Made by a program: the position numbers and the translations under genes. Under the pieces are notes generated by a model. The model did not search any database and was not told where the DNA came from. It saw only the letters and a program-made list of their open reading frames with translations. This document shows positions 1 to 7,570 of a DNA stretch of 16,267 nucleotides, in pieces. Positions within the stretch are counted from its first letter, which is position 1. Every line of letters begins with the position of its first letter. Source of the DNA: CAYLOP01 sp964385305 (GTDB lineage Bacteria > Chloroflexota > Anaerolineae > Anaerolineales > E44-bin32); contig CAYLOP010000061.1 of NCBI GenBank assembly GCA_964385305.1, positions 1 to 16,267 on the forward strand. The letters are read 5' to 3'.

Positions 1-333
1 TAGTTGAATCCGACTATTATTTTATGCAGAAATAACAATTGTGTTAAGACAGAATTGCACTCTACAATATGGGATACTGAGCTTTATAAACTAGTCAGTC
101 GGTATCTGTTCAGTTACAGTTCCCGAACACTCAGGCAATTCCATGTATTGGCTTGGTTCCTCCAATTAGACATCCGTGCCTGGGTAGCATTACCCGATGT
201 TCCATCCACTTAACTGCTCCTTAACTAGTGCGCTGGACGGTCGCAGGCTGCACTATAATTGGGGAAAATGCGTAGGATTCGATTGATTTGACTTGTATCC
301 TCATTGAATCGCCTCGAACCGTTTGTGATGCGC

Positions 334-471
334 ATTCACTTGCAATGGATTGGTGGTAGGGTGAATACCACCGAGGGACTCCCGATCGTTTCTTCCATCT
401 ACTTGATCGGATGGGGAAATCGGTTCCGTCAAGCTTCCAATAGATGGCAGACCCGCTCCCGAACTCGGTTC
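334..471 (+). other. Hairpin-rich segment, possible structured RNA
   Basis: Several stems lie close together. GGTGGTA (352-358) pairs perfectly with TACCACC (366-372), and its loop can also pair with ATTCAC at 334-339. CCATCTA (395-401) pairs with TAGATGG (441-447), enclosing CTTGA(T)CGGA (402-411) with TCCGTCAAG (425-433). A rival fold exists: CCGAT (382-386) with ATCGG (419-423) enclosing CCATC (395-399) with GATGG (410-414). GAAC/GTTC (461-471) forms a small terminal stem. A TATAAT at 254-259 could drive it. I do not recognise a known riboswitch or ncRNA class, and no T-rich terminator closes it. The strand is uncertain because inverted repeats fold on either strand. Confidence 0.25.
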
Positions 472-604
472 TTATAACGTGGGTTTTAGGGCACTTTCCC
501 TTTGGTATTCCACTAGATTAGGTTTGACGGCATCACCGGGTGGCTCCAGGAAGAGTACATTCGATCGCCTTTCAAAGATCCTCATGCTCATCCGATGTCA
601 TATA

Positions 605-620
605 ATGCAAAGCTTTGCAT
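605..620. repeat. Perfect 16-bp palindrome
   Basis: ATGCAAAGCTTTGCAT reads identically on both strands over its full 16 bp. It lies in the gene-free left end, over 300 bp downstream of the adenosine deaminase stop. A palindrome of this size suits a dimeric DNA-binding protein, but no promoter or gene here can be tied to it. Confidence 0.4.
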
Positions 621-945
621 CCAGGCTTCACGCCAGAGGTTACGTGTATAGCCGCTCCGGGTGGCTTCTCCTTCAGTTGAGGCTCCGGAAACGCAAAGAA
701 TACCCAGATACCTGTACACGTTGATGTCCTTCAATGGCATTTCTTCGTCGCTCTCCACCCGGGCATCTTCGCGCATTAACTTGTTGTGAGTGTCCAACAC
801 CGGGTCCGGAAAAAGTATTCTGTTTCTGGGTTATCAGATCCGTTGATATAAAAGCTCTCCTGTACTTCAGTTCAGAGGAGACATGGATTACACACGAAAT
901 CCTGCTCAATCTATTCTTACGAAAATGACGACCTTAGCTATGCCT

Positions 946-1953
946 TTACTCGCCGGATTCCACTTTTTGGATTCGAAGTGTCTCCCTCTCATCTGGGGAT
1001 AGGAACGCGATTTCGAGCGCGTTACGTTGTGCTTGGTGCGTGTGCTTAGTAGTCAGACCGGCTTGGGGGGCGGCGATCTCATATTCGTAGGCCAAGTCGA
1101 TCCCAGAGATGCCTGGATCATCGGTGTTGATGGTTGCCAACAGATCTCTCTCGAGGAATGTTTTCAAGGGGTGGCTGGCGTAATCCGGGATACAGCTTGT
1201 CTGGATGTTGCTGGTCAGGTTAGATTCGATGCCGATGCGGTGTTCACGCATGAAATCCATAAGCGTTGGATCATCGACGGCGCGAATAGCATGTCCGATT
1301 CGCGTAGCACCCAGATCGCAAATGGCCTGCCATATGCTTTCTGCTCCTGCGGATTCACCAGCGTGGATGGTGATCTGCAGACCTGAATCACGGGCGCGCC
1401 GGATATGGTCTACAAAGATATCGCCGGGCCAATTGGCTTCATCTCCCGCAAGGTCCAACGCAACAAACGCATCCCGATGCGCGAGCAGGACTTCCAACTC
1501 CTTCCAGGCAACTTCCGGACCGTAAGTTCGGCTGAGGATCCCGATGAGTTGGACTTTAATGTCGAAATCACGGCTGCCTGCATTCACGCCATCCGCAACA
1601 GCTTCTACAACGCCTTCAGGGCGTAAGCTGTTGGCTTCGGACATGAACCAAGGACTGAAGCGTAACTCTGCATAATCTATTCCCTCGAGCGAAAGATCTT
1701 CGACGTTTTCATACGCGATACGGCGGCAAGCATCCTCATCCACCAATACCTTCACCATCCACTCAAATTTGGCGATGAAAGCCATAACGCCAGGCTGGGG
1801 ATCGGTGATCTGAACGTGCGGACGGAGTCCTTCGACATCCCATGCCGGCAAGGGAAGATTGTGCTTGCGGCCTAGGTCGAGGATGCTTTCCAGTCGTATG
1901 TTTCCATCGAGATGACGATGTAAATCGATCAGTGGCAGGTTGGGATCAATCAT
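946..1953 (-). CDS. add: Adenosine deaminase
   Basis: Cytosolic zinc hydrolase converting adenosine (and deoxyadenosine) to inosine in purine salvage. The 335-residue protein is of normal length. The metal-binding HxH lies near the N-terminus (His12, His14 in DLHRHLDG). The HAGE motif with the third metal His and catalytic Glu is at 197-200, a RIGHA variant of the usual RIGHG is near 218, and the TDDP motif with the metal-binding Asp pair is at 277-280. I chose the ATG at 1953 because GGAG sits 6 nt upstream. An in-frame TTG five codons earlier has no ribosome site and its codons make up that Shine-Dalgarno. It lies 97 bp after the SUMF1-like gene on the same strand. The amidohydrolase fold is certain. 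Substrate could in principle be another aminopurine, but the motifs favour adenosine. Confidence 0.9.
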   Translation of the reverse strand: MIDPNLPLIDLHRHLDGNIRLESILDLGRKHNLPLPAWDVEGLRPHVQITDPQPGVMAFIAKFEWMVKVLVDEDACRRIAYENVEDLSLEGIDYAELRFSPWFMSEANSLRPEGVVEAVADGVNAGSRDFDIKVQLIGILSRTYGPEVAWKELEVLLAHRDAFVALDLAGDEANWPGDIFVDHIRRARDSGLQITIHAGESAGAESIWQAICDLGATRIGHAIRAVDDPTLMDFMREHRIGIESNLTSNIQTSCIPDYASHPLKTFLERDLLATINTDDPGISGIDLAYEYEIAAPQAGLTTKHTHQAQRNALEIAFLSPDERETLRIQKVESGE

Positions 1954-2050
1954 GGTTCGCTCCAGCAAGCTGCGTAGAAGGCGCTGCAGGATCGGTCGTT
2001 GCTAAAGTTTACCGCATTCTGTACGAAGGAGCGCGTGCACCGGGGATGGT

Positions 2051-2797
2051 TCACGGCAGGCTGACAGCGCATCGAAACCCGACGCGTACGTTTGGTCTCA
2101 CTGAGTGCGACGAATCTCGGAAGGTGGTTTGTACGTGCTCGTGCGCTGAATCCCAAGAGCCTCCGCGCAAACCATGATCCAGGATTTCCGTGGGACCTGA
2201 CGGGTTGTGTGTGGGTCCGTATGTATAGTACGTGGGATCGTAGTAGTCATAAACCCATTCCGCCGCGTTTCCAGCCATATCCAAGGCGCCGTACGGGCTT
2301 GCAGCAGAGGGGTAGCTCCCGACCGCAACGACATCACCAATACCGCTCTCAAGCGTATTCGCACGCGCGGGGTCCCACTGATCCCCCCATGGGTAGCGTC
2401 GTCCGTCTTCGCTGCGAGCTGCTTTCTCCCATTCCGCCTCCGTGGGTAAACGCTTGCCAGCCCATTTGCAATAAGCTTGCGCATCGCGCCATAGCACGCC
2501 CACCATGGGCTTGTTCGGATTTTCCGAGAGCAGTGAATCGGACCATCCAAGTGCGATGTATCCGGTTTGTTCGATAAACTGACGGAAGGCATCAATGGTC
2601 ACTTCGGTTCGATCGATAGCGAAGGCGTCCAAGTACGTATGATGCTCAGGACCATTCGCGCGGCGGCCATCGTCGCTCCCCATTAAAAACCAACCGGCCG
2701 GTACGTCAACCATTGATGCGGGTGCTTCGGTTGCACCTGCACAGCCATTCAAGATCATTGCGAACGCAATAAGGAGAATCCACCAACGGGCGAGCAT
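2051..2797 (-). CDS. SUMF1/FGE-fold lipoprotein, catalytic Cys absent
   Basis: A 248-residue exported lipoprotein. Residues 1-18 form a signal peptide with lipobox L16-N-G-C19, so it is probably anchored by Cys19 to the outer face of the membrane. The remainder is a formylglycine-generating-enzyme-type (SUMF1) domain, with RLPTEAEWEKAAR at 116-128, GNAAEWV at 176-182, RGGSW at 211-215 and GFRCA at 240-244. True FGEs carry a copper-binding cysteine pair just after RGGS. Here that segment reads WDSAHEHVQTTFRD with no cysteine, so sulfatase activation is unlikely. Binding or a scaffold role is more plausible (inference). The ATG at 2797 follows GGAGAG by 4 nt. A GTG 13 codons upstream has no ribosome site and would spoil the signal peptide. 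It has its own reading unit between degV and add, and the true ligand is unknown. Confidence 0.82.
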   Translation of the reverse strand: MLARWWILLIAFAMILNGCAGATEAPASMVDVPAGWFLMGSDDGRRANGPEHHTYLDAFAIDRTEVTIDAFRQFIEQTGYIALGWSDSLLSENPNKPMVGVLWRDAQAYCKWAGKRLPTEAEWEKAARSEDGRRYPWGDQWDPARANTLESGIGDVVAVGSYPSAASPYGALDMAGNAAEWVYDYYDPTYYTYGPTHNPSGPTEILDHGLRGGSWDSAHEHVQTTFRDSSHSVRPNVRVGFRCAVSLP

Positions 2798-2952
2798 CTG
2801 ACTCTCCACGCAGGCATCTGGCAGTATGATCACCACGATGTGATAGGTGATTTTATTGAATCGATGAGTCAGCCAAAGGTGAACTTAAGCTTATCCTACA
2901 TGCGTAACAGCGCAAATTACCCCATGATCCACATGTGAAGTTCTAGCGGAAA

Positions 2953-3008
2953 CGAGGGGGGCAAGGAAGGGAAGAACTCGTGCTTATGAAAGACATCATG
3001 CCCCCTCG
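2953..3008 (-). terminator. Long inverted repeat after degV, possible terminator
   Basis: CGAGGGGGGCA (2953-2963) pairs with TGCCCCCTCG (2999-3008), giving 10 bp with one bulged G and a 35-nt loop. It lies 58 bp beyond the degV stop in the degV reading direction. The tract after the stem on the minus strand has only three T, so intrinsic termination would be weak. It could equally be a processing or regulatory hairpin upstream of the SUMF1-like gene. Confidence 0.3.
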
Positions 3009-3066
3009 ATCAGGTTATGTTGTTTGCGCATTTCAGTACAAATCGCGAGGGTTAAGTGAATATTGT

Positions 3067-3909
3067 TCAATCCTTCCGCGCCGTGACACAAGCGAATCCA
3101 GCGGTGCCTGTTCCTAGATGCGTTCCGATCACCGGCGTGATGTCCACCGATGGCGTCTCACCAGGTGGCAGGAGATGCTGGGCTTTCTGGCGCAGCAATT
3201 CAGCGCGCTCTGTAGCGTGCGTGTGGACGATGGCTGCGCGTTCGAGAGGTGCAAGGTCGCTCAGGATCTTCAGGAGGCGGTCGTTGGCTCGCCTGGTTGT
3301 GCGTACCCGTTCTGTCGTTGGATTACCCTCATACATGCGAAGCAAGGGTTTGAGCTTGACGAGACTTCCGAGTCCCGCGACGGCCCAACTCATGCGTCCA
3401 CTGCGACGCAAGTACTCAAGTGTGTCCAATGCCGCAAAGACGTGGGTACGTGAAATTTGCTCCTCTAACACGGCAAGGATATCGCCGATTTCTCCACCTT
3501 CCAATGCAGCTTTCGCAGCGGTTTCAACGAGGTATCCCATCCCGAGCGTCAATTGTCGCGAGTCAAAGACCGTAATTGGGACAGAAGTGAAATCCTGCGC
3601 GCCAATCCGGGCAGCATCCACAGTGGCGCTGAGGCTCACGGAGATATGGATCGAGAGTATGGACGTAGCGCCCTTTGCCGCCAAATCTTCATAGATCTGT
3701 CGGAATTTTTCCGGGCTAGGAATCGCGGTTGTGGGCATGGTTTTGTACTCCGGCAACCGCTTATAAAACTCCTCACGAGTGATCTCGATGCCGTCAAGAT
3801 AACCTTTCTGGCCAATATTGATGTAGAGAGGAAGCACGCTGATACCGTATTCTTTTATCGTCGCCTCGGGGAGATCACATGTGCTGTCCGTAACGATTCG
3901 AACGCTCAT
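3067..3909 (-). CDS. degV: DegV family fatty-acid-binding protein
   Basis: A 280-residue DegV protein of normal length. Family members bind a single fatty acid and, in Firmicutes, work as FakB subunits handing fatty acids to the kinase FakA. No FakA is visible here. Motifs seen are TDSTCDLP at 7-14, the TTAIPSP ligand-loop element at 60-66 (TTSQPSP in many relatives), FDS at 115-117, LEYLRRSGR at 164-172 and GTHLGTGTAGF at 262-272. The usual SGT in the middle of the first domain is SAT here. The ATG at 3909 has GAGGG 7-10 nt upstream. Upstream lie a near-consensus promoter and an overlapping palindrome (separate entries), so this gene appears to be transcribed alone with a leader of about 90 nt. 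No signal peptide or membrane segment is visible. Confidence 0.92.
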   Translation of the reverse strand: MSVRIVTDSTCDLPEATIKEYGISVLPLYINIGQKGYLDGIEITREEFYKRLPEYKTMPTTAIPSPEKFRQIYEDLAAKGATSILSIHISVSLSATVDAARIGAQDFTSVPITVFDSRQLTLGMGYLVETAAKAALEGGEIGDILAVLEEQISRTHVFAALDTLEYLRRSGRMSWAVAGLGSLVKLKPLLRMYEGNPTTERVRTTRRANDRLLKILSDLAPLERAAIVHTHATERAELLRQKAQHLLPPGETPSVDITPVIGTHLGTGTAGFACVTARKD

Positions 3910-4005
3910 TTGAAACCCTCACAATATGCTAGACCGTTGAGAGTTAGATGATGAACTTATAGGAAGAGGATCAATCCCACCTGAGATCCTTTTCCCCTAA
4001 GAATC

Positions 4006-4034
4006 ATTATATCCGCAAGATTCCTGCCATTCAA
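4006..4034 (-). promoter_or_regulatory. Sigma70-type promoter of degV
   Basis: On the minus strand, TTGAAT (4034-4029) and a perfect TATAAT (4011-4006) are separated by exactly 17 bp. Expected transcription start is near 3999, leaving a leader of about 90 nt before the degV ATG. Confidence 0.6.
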
Positions 4035-4040
4035 ATGGCA
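4025..4040. promoter_or_regulatory. Palindrome over the degV -35, candidate operator
   Basis: TGCCATT (4025-4031) and AATGGCA (4034-4040) are perfect 7-bp inverted arms with 2 bp between them. The palindrome contains the whole -35 hexamer of the degV promoter, a position where a repressor would block polymerase. No cognate regulator gene is visible nearby. Confidence 0.45.
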
Positions 4041-4218
4041 TCCCGTCAAGCTCGAAACGGGTACGTGATCATACGTTAATCGGGTCGGATCATGGGTTGG
4101 ATGTTCGTATATCAGGAACGGTTTGGATCCCGACGAGAGCAGCGTTCCCAAACAATGCCTGTGTTGTTTACACCGGCCCACGCAGCTATCAAATTGATGA
4201 TTTCGGAATTATAGAAGA

Positions 4219-4827
4219 TCAACCGAAAGTCTCAATGTAGTCTTGGATGGCAGCTTCAACGACTTTAAGGGCGTGATCACGATCGTAGGCTTGCTTCAAG
4301 GACATTTGGGATTCCTCTCCCAAGACCATCTTATAGGTGGCGAAATAGTGGCGCAACCTTTCGATCATGATCTCTGGAAGTTCGGAGATCCTCTGGATAT
4401 CCCCCCAAATATTGTCGTTCTCGAGCACGGCGATGATCTTATCATCTGCCTCACCGCCATCGAGCGCCTGCAAACCTCCTACGACACGTGCATTGACGAT
4501 CACCTCCGCGCGTGTAAATGGTCGTTCGCTGATCACACAGATATCTAAAGGGTCATGGTCACCCCCTACTGCGCCGGGTGAGAGCGCCCCTACTCGGTCT
4601 CCACCGTAGGTGCGTGGGATGAAACCATACAGGGAGGGAGGGGATGATGAAGTGCGCTGGGGGCGGTCGACGCGAAGATACCCGGTGACTTTATCGACCT
4701 CATACTTCACTAGGTCGAAGGGCGTGATCTCGATATAGGCATGCACGAGCTCCGGCGGCGATGGTCCAACATCAAGACCATGCCATGGATGAGGACGCCA
4801 TCGATAGAAGGGCGGAGGAAAAGACAA
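4219..4827 (-). CDS. ppa: Family I inorganic pyrophosphatase
   Basis: Cytosolic enzyme splitting pyrophosphate to two phosphates with magnesium, pulling biosynthetic reactions forward. The 202-residue protein carries all family I landmarks: KYE at 41-43, Arg55, Tyr67, the GDHDPLD signature at 89-95 with its three metal-binding aspartates, Asp123, the DDK cluster at 128-130 and the Tyr165-Lys166 pair. The N-terminal RWRPHPWHGLDVG and LVHAYIEITPFDLVKYE segments differ from E. coli and match my memory of Chloroflexi-type enzymes. The start is TTG at 4827, with GGAG 7 nt upstream and no in-frame ATG before the conserved core. A candidate promoter sits in the 107 bp after the upstream DUF255 gene. 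Confidence 0.95.
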   Translation of the reverse strand: MSFPPPFYRWRPHPWHGLDVGPSPPELVHAYIEITPFDLVKYEVDKVTGYLRVDRPQRTSSSPPSLYGFIPRTYGGDRVGALSPGAVGGDHDPLDICVISERPFTRAEVIVNARVVGGLQALDGGEADDKIIAVLENDNIWGDIQRISELPEIMIERLRHYFATYKMVLGEESQMSLKQAYDRDHALKVVEAAIQDYIETFG

Positions 4828-4871
4828 GCTGGTTCTCCTGCATCAAATTGCGGTCGCAGCAGGTTCAGATA

Positions 4872-4901
4872 AGTTTATCCCAACGGATATCATAACATCA
4901 A
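4872..4901 (-). promoter_or_regulatory. Candidate ppa promoter
   Basis: On the minus strand, TTGATG (4901-4896) and TAAACT (4877-4872) are spaced by 18 bp, each four of six to consensus. An alternative extended -10, TGTTATGAT (4897-4889), overlaps it. Either gives a short leader before the TTG start at 4827. Confidence 0.3.
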
Positions 4902-4934
4902 ATGGAAGTTGGATCGCGCGACTCGCAAACCTGA

Positions 4935-6986
4935 TCAGGGGTTCTCGAAGGAATCTTCGATCTGAGCTTGAAGCCGGGAAGGCGAGGTTGTCGGTAATTT
5001 ACAGGTGAAGCCGCTGCATAGGTAGGCAGTAGCTTTACCGCCTATCATTTCTCGACCGTTCAATAGGGCTGGGGCGCCAGGTGGCCCGGGGGAGGATCCG
5101 GCGACAACGATGCCGGGCAGATAGCGTTGGGCGACGACCTGGTACAAGTGGTTGAAATCAGGGTCTTGTGGATCGCCGACCAATGCAAGCTGAAGTTGTG
5201 GCCCAGTTACGAAAGCAAGGTCGGTCAGCCAGGCTGCAAAGGCGGATGGATAGCGTGGTGCGAGATTCTGGATCGCACGCAGGGCATTCTCTGCAGGTTC
5301 AAGGTAGCGCGCCTCACCGGTAAGAGCTGCGAGTTGCAGAAGGAGGGCGACAGTAAGGCTGTTGCCGCTGGGGGTGGGAGTATCCTGGATGGATTTGGGT
5401 CGCGAGATGAGAGTCTCATGATCATTACGGGTGTCGAAGAAGCCCCCGATCGGGTCGGGGAAATGTTTGAGTATCTCTTCGGCGCGCTCCTGCGCGGCGA
5501 GGTGCCATCTCGGATTGAAGTCGGTTTGATAAAGAGTCAGGAGACCCAGACCAAGTGCGGCGTGATCTTCGAGGTACGCATGAAAACGTGCATGTCCGTT
5601 CCGCCATGAACGCTGCAGGGAACCTTCCACGAACATGTTGCCCAGGAGGAATCTTGCAAGAGATTGGGCGGCTTCTAGATAGGTGGCATCGCCTGTCGCT
5701 CTTGCAGCCTCTGCAAGCGTGATAAGGGTCATGCCATTCCAAGCGGTTAGGACTTTGTCGTCCGTAGCGGGTCGAGTACGATGTTCGCGATATGCAAGCA
5801 TCGCTTTCCGAGCGCGTAGGAGGTTCCCCCGAATTTCATCGACCGTAGTTGGATGTTCCTGGCCGATTTGATGTGGATCCATAGTGCGGTAGGGGATGTT
5901 CTTCCCTTCGAAATTACCGCGCTCAGAAATCCCATAGGCGGAAATCGCGAGTTCTATGAGGTCTGGATCGGAGATCGCGCGCCGTACATCGGCTCCTGTC
6001 CAAAGGTAGTATTTCCCCTCTTCACCCTCGGAGTCGGCGTCAAGTGAGGAATAGAAACCGCCATCCGGGTGTCGCATCTCACGCAGCATAAAGCTGATCG
6101 TCTCTTCGAACACGGCACGGTACATATGGTTCTGGGTGACTTGCCAGGCATGCAGGTAGGCTCGTGCGAGTAAGGCGTTGTCGTAGAGCATCTTCTCGAA
6201 GTGGGGGACAAGCCACTGCGCATCCACGGCGTAGCGGTGAAAACCGCCTCCAATCAAATCATACATCCCGCCATGCGCCATATGGTCTAGCGCATGTGTG
6301 GCGATATCCAACGCGAGTTTATCTCCCCTGAAGTGGGAGTGTAGAAGCAGGAATTCGACAGCAGCTGCCTGTGGGAATTTTGGTGCGGCTCCCCAGCCAC
6401 CATTGCTCCAGTCGTATGTTCGAAAAAGACCTTCCGCTGCCTGATCTAGAACGTTGGGATCCAGCTCTTGCGTTTGTGGTAACGGCGAGGGGGAGGTGAT
6501 ATGATCCGCTAATTTTGAACTGGCGGAGATGAGATCCTCACGATTTTCCCGCCATCGATTGGCAATGTGGAGAAGGACCTCCTGGAAAGAGGGCATATTG
6601 TAGCGGCGTGTGGGTGGGAAGTAGGTGCCGCCATAGAATGGTTTGCCGTCAGGTGTGAGGAAGACCGACATTGGCCATCCCCCTTGACCAGTGAGTACAA
6701 CGACGGCGTCCATATAAATTGCGTCGATATCTGGCCTCTCTTCTCGATCTACTTTGATATTGATGAAGTGCTCGTTCATGATGGCGGCAGTTTCCGGGTC
6801 TTCGAAGGATTCATGGGCCATGACATGGCACCAATGGCAAGCTGCATAGCCAACGCTCAAGAACACGGGTTTATCTTGCTCCTGAGCTGTGTAAAGTGCC
6901 TGCGCCCCCCACGGGTACCAATCGACAGGATTCTCAGCGTGCTGGAGTAAGTAGGGAGATATTTCATTTTGGAGGCGGTTTGTCAC
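4935..6986 (-). CDS. Thioredoxin-fold DUF255 protein, YyaL/SPATA20 family
   Basis: A 683-residue cytosolic protein of the conserved YyaL/SPATA20 family, whose biochemical role is not established. Residues 1 to about 160 form the DUF255 thioredoxin-like domain: NEISPYLLQHAENPVDWYPW near 7-26, the CHWC motif at 50-53 in GYAACHWCHVMAHESFED, and GGWPMSVFLTPDGKPFYGGTYFPP around residues 101-124. The rest resembles the alpha/alpha-barrel of glycan epimerases and glycosidases. Near the C-terminus is the family's second cysteine pair, CSGFTC at about 657-662. I chose the GTG at 6986, matching the usual family N-terminus, with AAAGGA 10 nt upstream. A TTG 13 codons earlier lacks a ribosome site. Length is complete and no frameshift is seen. 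Confidence 0.88.
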   Translation of the reverse strand: MTNRLQNEISPYLLQHAENPVDWYPWGAQALYTAQEQDKPVFLSVGYAACHWCHVMAHESFEDPETAAIMNEHFINIKVDREERPDIDAIYMDAVVVLTGQGGWPMSVFLTPDGKPFYGGTYFPPTRRYNMPSFQEVLLHIANRWRENREDLISASSKLADHITSPSPLPQTQELDPNVLDQAAEGLFRTYDWSNGGWGAAPKFPQAAAVEFLLLHSHFRGDKLALDIATHALDHMAHGGMYDLIGGGFHRYAVDAQWLVPHFEKMLYDNALLARAYLHAWQVTQNHMYRAVFEETISFMLREMRHPDGGFYSSLDADSEGEEGKYYLWTGADVRRAISDPDLIELAISAYGISERGNFEGKNIPYRTMDPHQIGQEHPTTVDEIRGNLLRARKAMLAYREHRTRPATDDKVLTAWNGMTLITLAEAARATGDATYLEAAQSLARFLLGNMFVEGSLQRSWRNGHARFHAYLEDHAALGLGLLTLYQTDFNPRWHLAAQERAEEILKHFPDPIGGFFDTRNDHETLISRPKSIQDTPTPSGNSLTVALLLQLAALTGEARYLEPAENALRAIQNLAPRYPSAFAAWLTDLAFVTGPQLQLALVGDPQDPDFNHLYQVVAQRYLPGIVVAGSSPGPPGAPALLNGREMIGGKATAYLCSGFTCKLPTTSPSRLQAQIEDSFENP

Positions 6987-7165
6987 GACTATTCGTTCCT
7001 TTTGCGGGTACCAACCATGCGGCAACCGTGAAAAAGTATCTATAAGGATCTTACCGCGATCGTATGGAAAATGGCTTCAGCGGTTGGGTTTTCCCCTGGG
7101 CGGCTCGAAGAAGCTAAAACAGAATGAGGACTATTATCATGGGTTGGCAATGATTGAGTGGTAGA

Positions 7166-7570
7166 ATGACGACTATGTCCGCGAACAATCATACATCGCC
7201 GCTGCGTTGGTTGCCATCCATCATCATGATGGCGGCTATTTTTGCGTTGTCATCCCTGCCTGCGAGGCATATCCCATACTTGGGCAGGTATGATTTCCTG
7301 ATTAAGAAAGGTGGGCATGCCCTCGGGTATGCATTGCTGGGGATAGCGTATTTCTACGCGCTCCCAAAACGTTTGTCGATCAGTTTTCGTTGGCTGCTCG
7401 CCATGCTAATGGTGATTCTATTTGCACTCAGCGATGAATTCCATCAATCCTTTGTCGAGGGCAGGACTTCAAGCCTTCGTGACGTGGTGATCGATGGTTG
7501 CGGAGCGGCGGTGGCATTATTCGTTGAGGCTGTTTATTCCTCGAATTCCAGGTCGAACTCCATATCCTGA
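7166..7570 (+). CDS. VanZ-like membrane protein
   Basis: A 134-residue integral membrane protein of the VanZ-like family. VanZ gives low-level teicoplanin resistance in enterococci, but most relatives have no known role. Seen are four hydrophobic segments, FALSSLP after the first, HALGYALLG in the second, and the family signature SDEFHQSFVEGRTSSLRDVVIDGCG before the last. The start is uncertain: the ATG at 7166 is taken, but a TTG at 7154 and an ATG at 7175 are also in frame and none has a strong ribosome site. The last 37 bp overlap the 3' end of scpA on the opposite strand, so the hydrophilic C-terminal tail (SSNSRSNSIS) is read from DNA that also codes the acidic ScpA tail. Confidence 0.82.
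   Translation: MTTMSANNHTSPLRWLPSIIMMAAIFALSSLPARHIPYLGRYDFLIKKGGHALGYALLGIAYFYALPKRLSISFRWLLAMLMVILFALSDEFHQSFVEGRTSSLRDVVIDGCGAAVALFVEAVYSSNSRSNSIS

Larger units (their letters stand above)
1..945. other. Gene-free left end, no supportable CDS
   Basis: No open frame here is convincing. All are under about 80 codons, lie on both strands over one another, and resemble no family I know. The first 300 bases look AT-rich. The stretch holds several inverted repeats (352-372, 395-447, 605-620, and 7-bp arms at 642-648 and 715-721), and a 12-bp direct repeat with one mismatch at 536-547 and 657-668. It could be a regulatory or RNA-coding interval, a decayed gene, or simply the far side of a neighbouring gene beyond the window. 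A TATAAT hexamer lies at 254-259 on the plus strand, but with no good -35. Confidence 0.6.
3910..4218. other. Intergenic region between ppa and degV
   Basis: About 309 bases without a credible gene. One 74-codon frame exists on the minus strand but it shows no recognisable protein and no good ribosome site. The region holds the degV promoter, an overlapping palindrome, and a small inverted repeat in the leader (AGGATC 3967-3972, GATCCT 3985-3990) flanked by T-runs. I see no clear terminator for the pyrophosphatase gene. Confidence 0.6.

Noticed and set aside
351..385. Resemblance to a T-box antiterminator (GGTGG...TACCACC followed by GAGGGACTCCC)
   Set aside because: The 14-nt T-box core is not intact, no leader stems or terminator T-run follow, and no plus-strand aminoacyl-tRNA synthetase or amino acid gene lies downstream.
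588..909. Short minus-strand frames of 70 to 80 codons
   Set aside because: They overlap each other and plus-strand frames, lack ribosome sites and resemble no family.
2051..2797. Calling the SUMF1-like gene an active formylglycine-generating enzyme
   Set aside because: The cysteine pair needed for copper binding and catalysis is missing, and no sulfatase gene is near.
3056..3694. 212-codon plus-strand frame opposite degV
   Set aside because: It is antisense to a clear degV gene, is rich in Arg and Ser as expected for an opposite-strand shadow, and has no known domain.
3957..4181. 74-codon minus-strand frame between ppa and degV
   Set aside because: It overlaps the degV promoter and palindrome, has no convincing ribosome site, and its sequence shows no domain.
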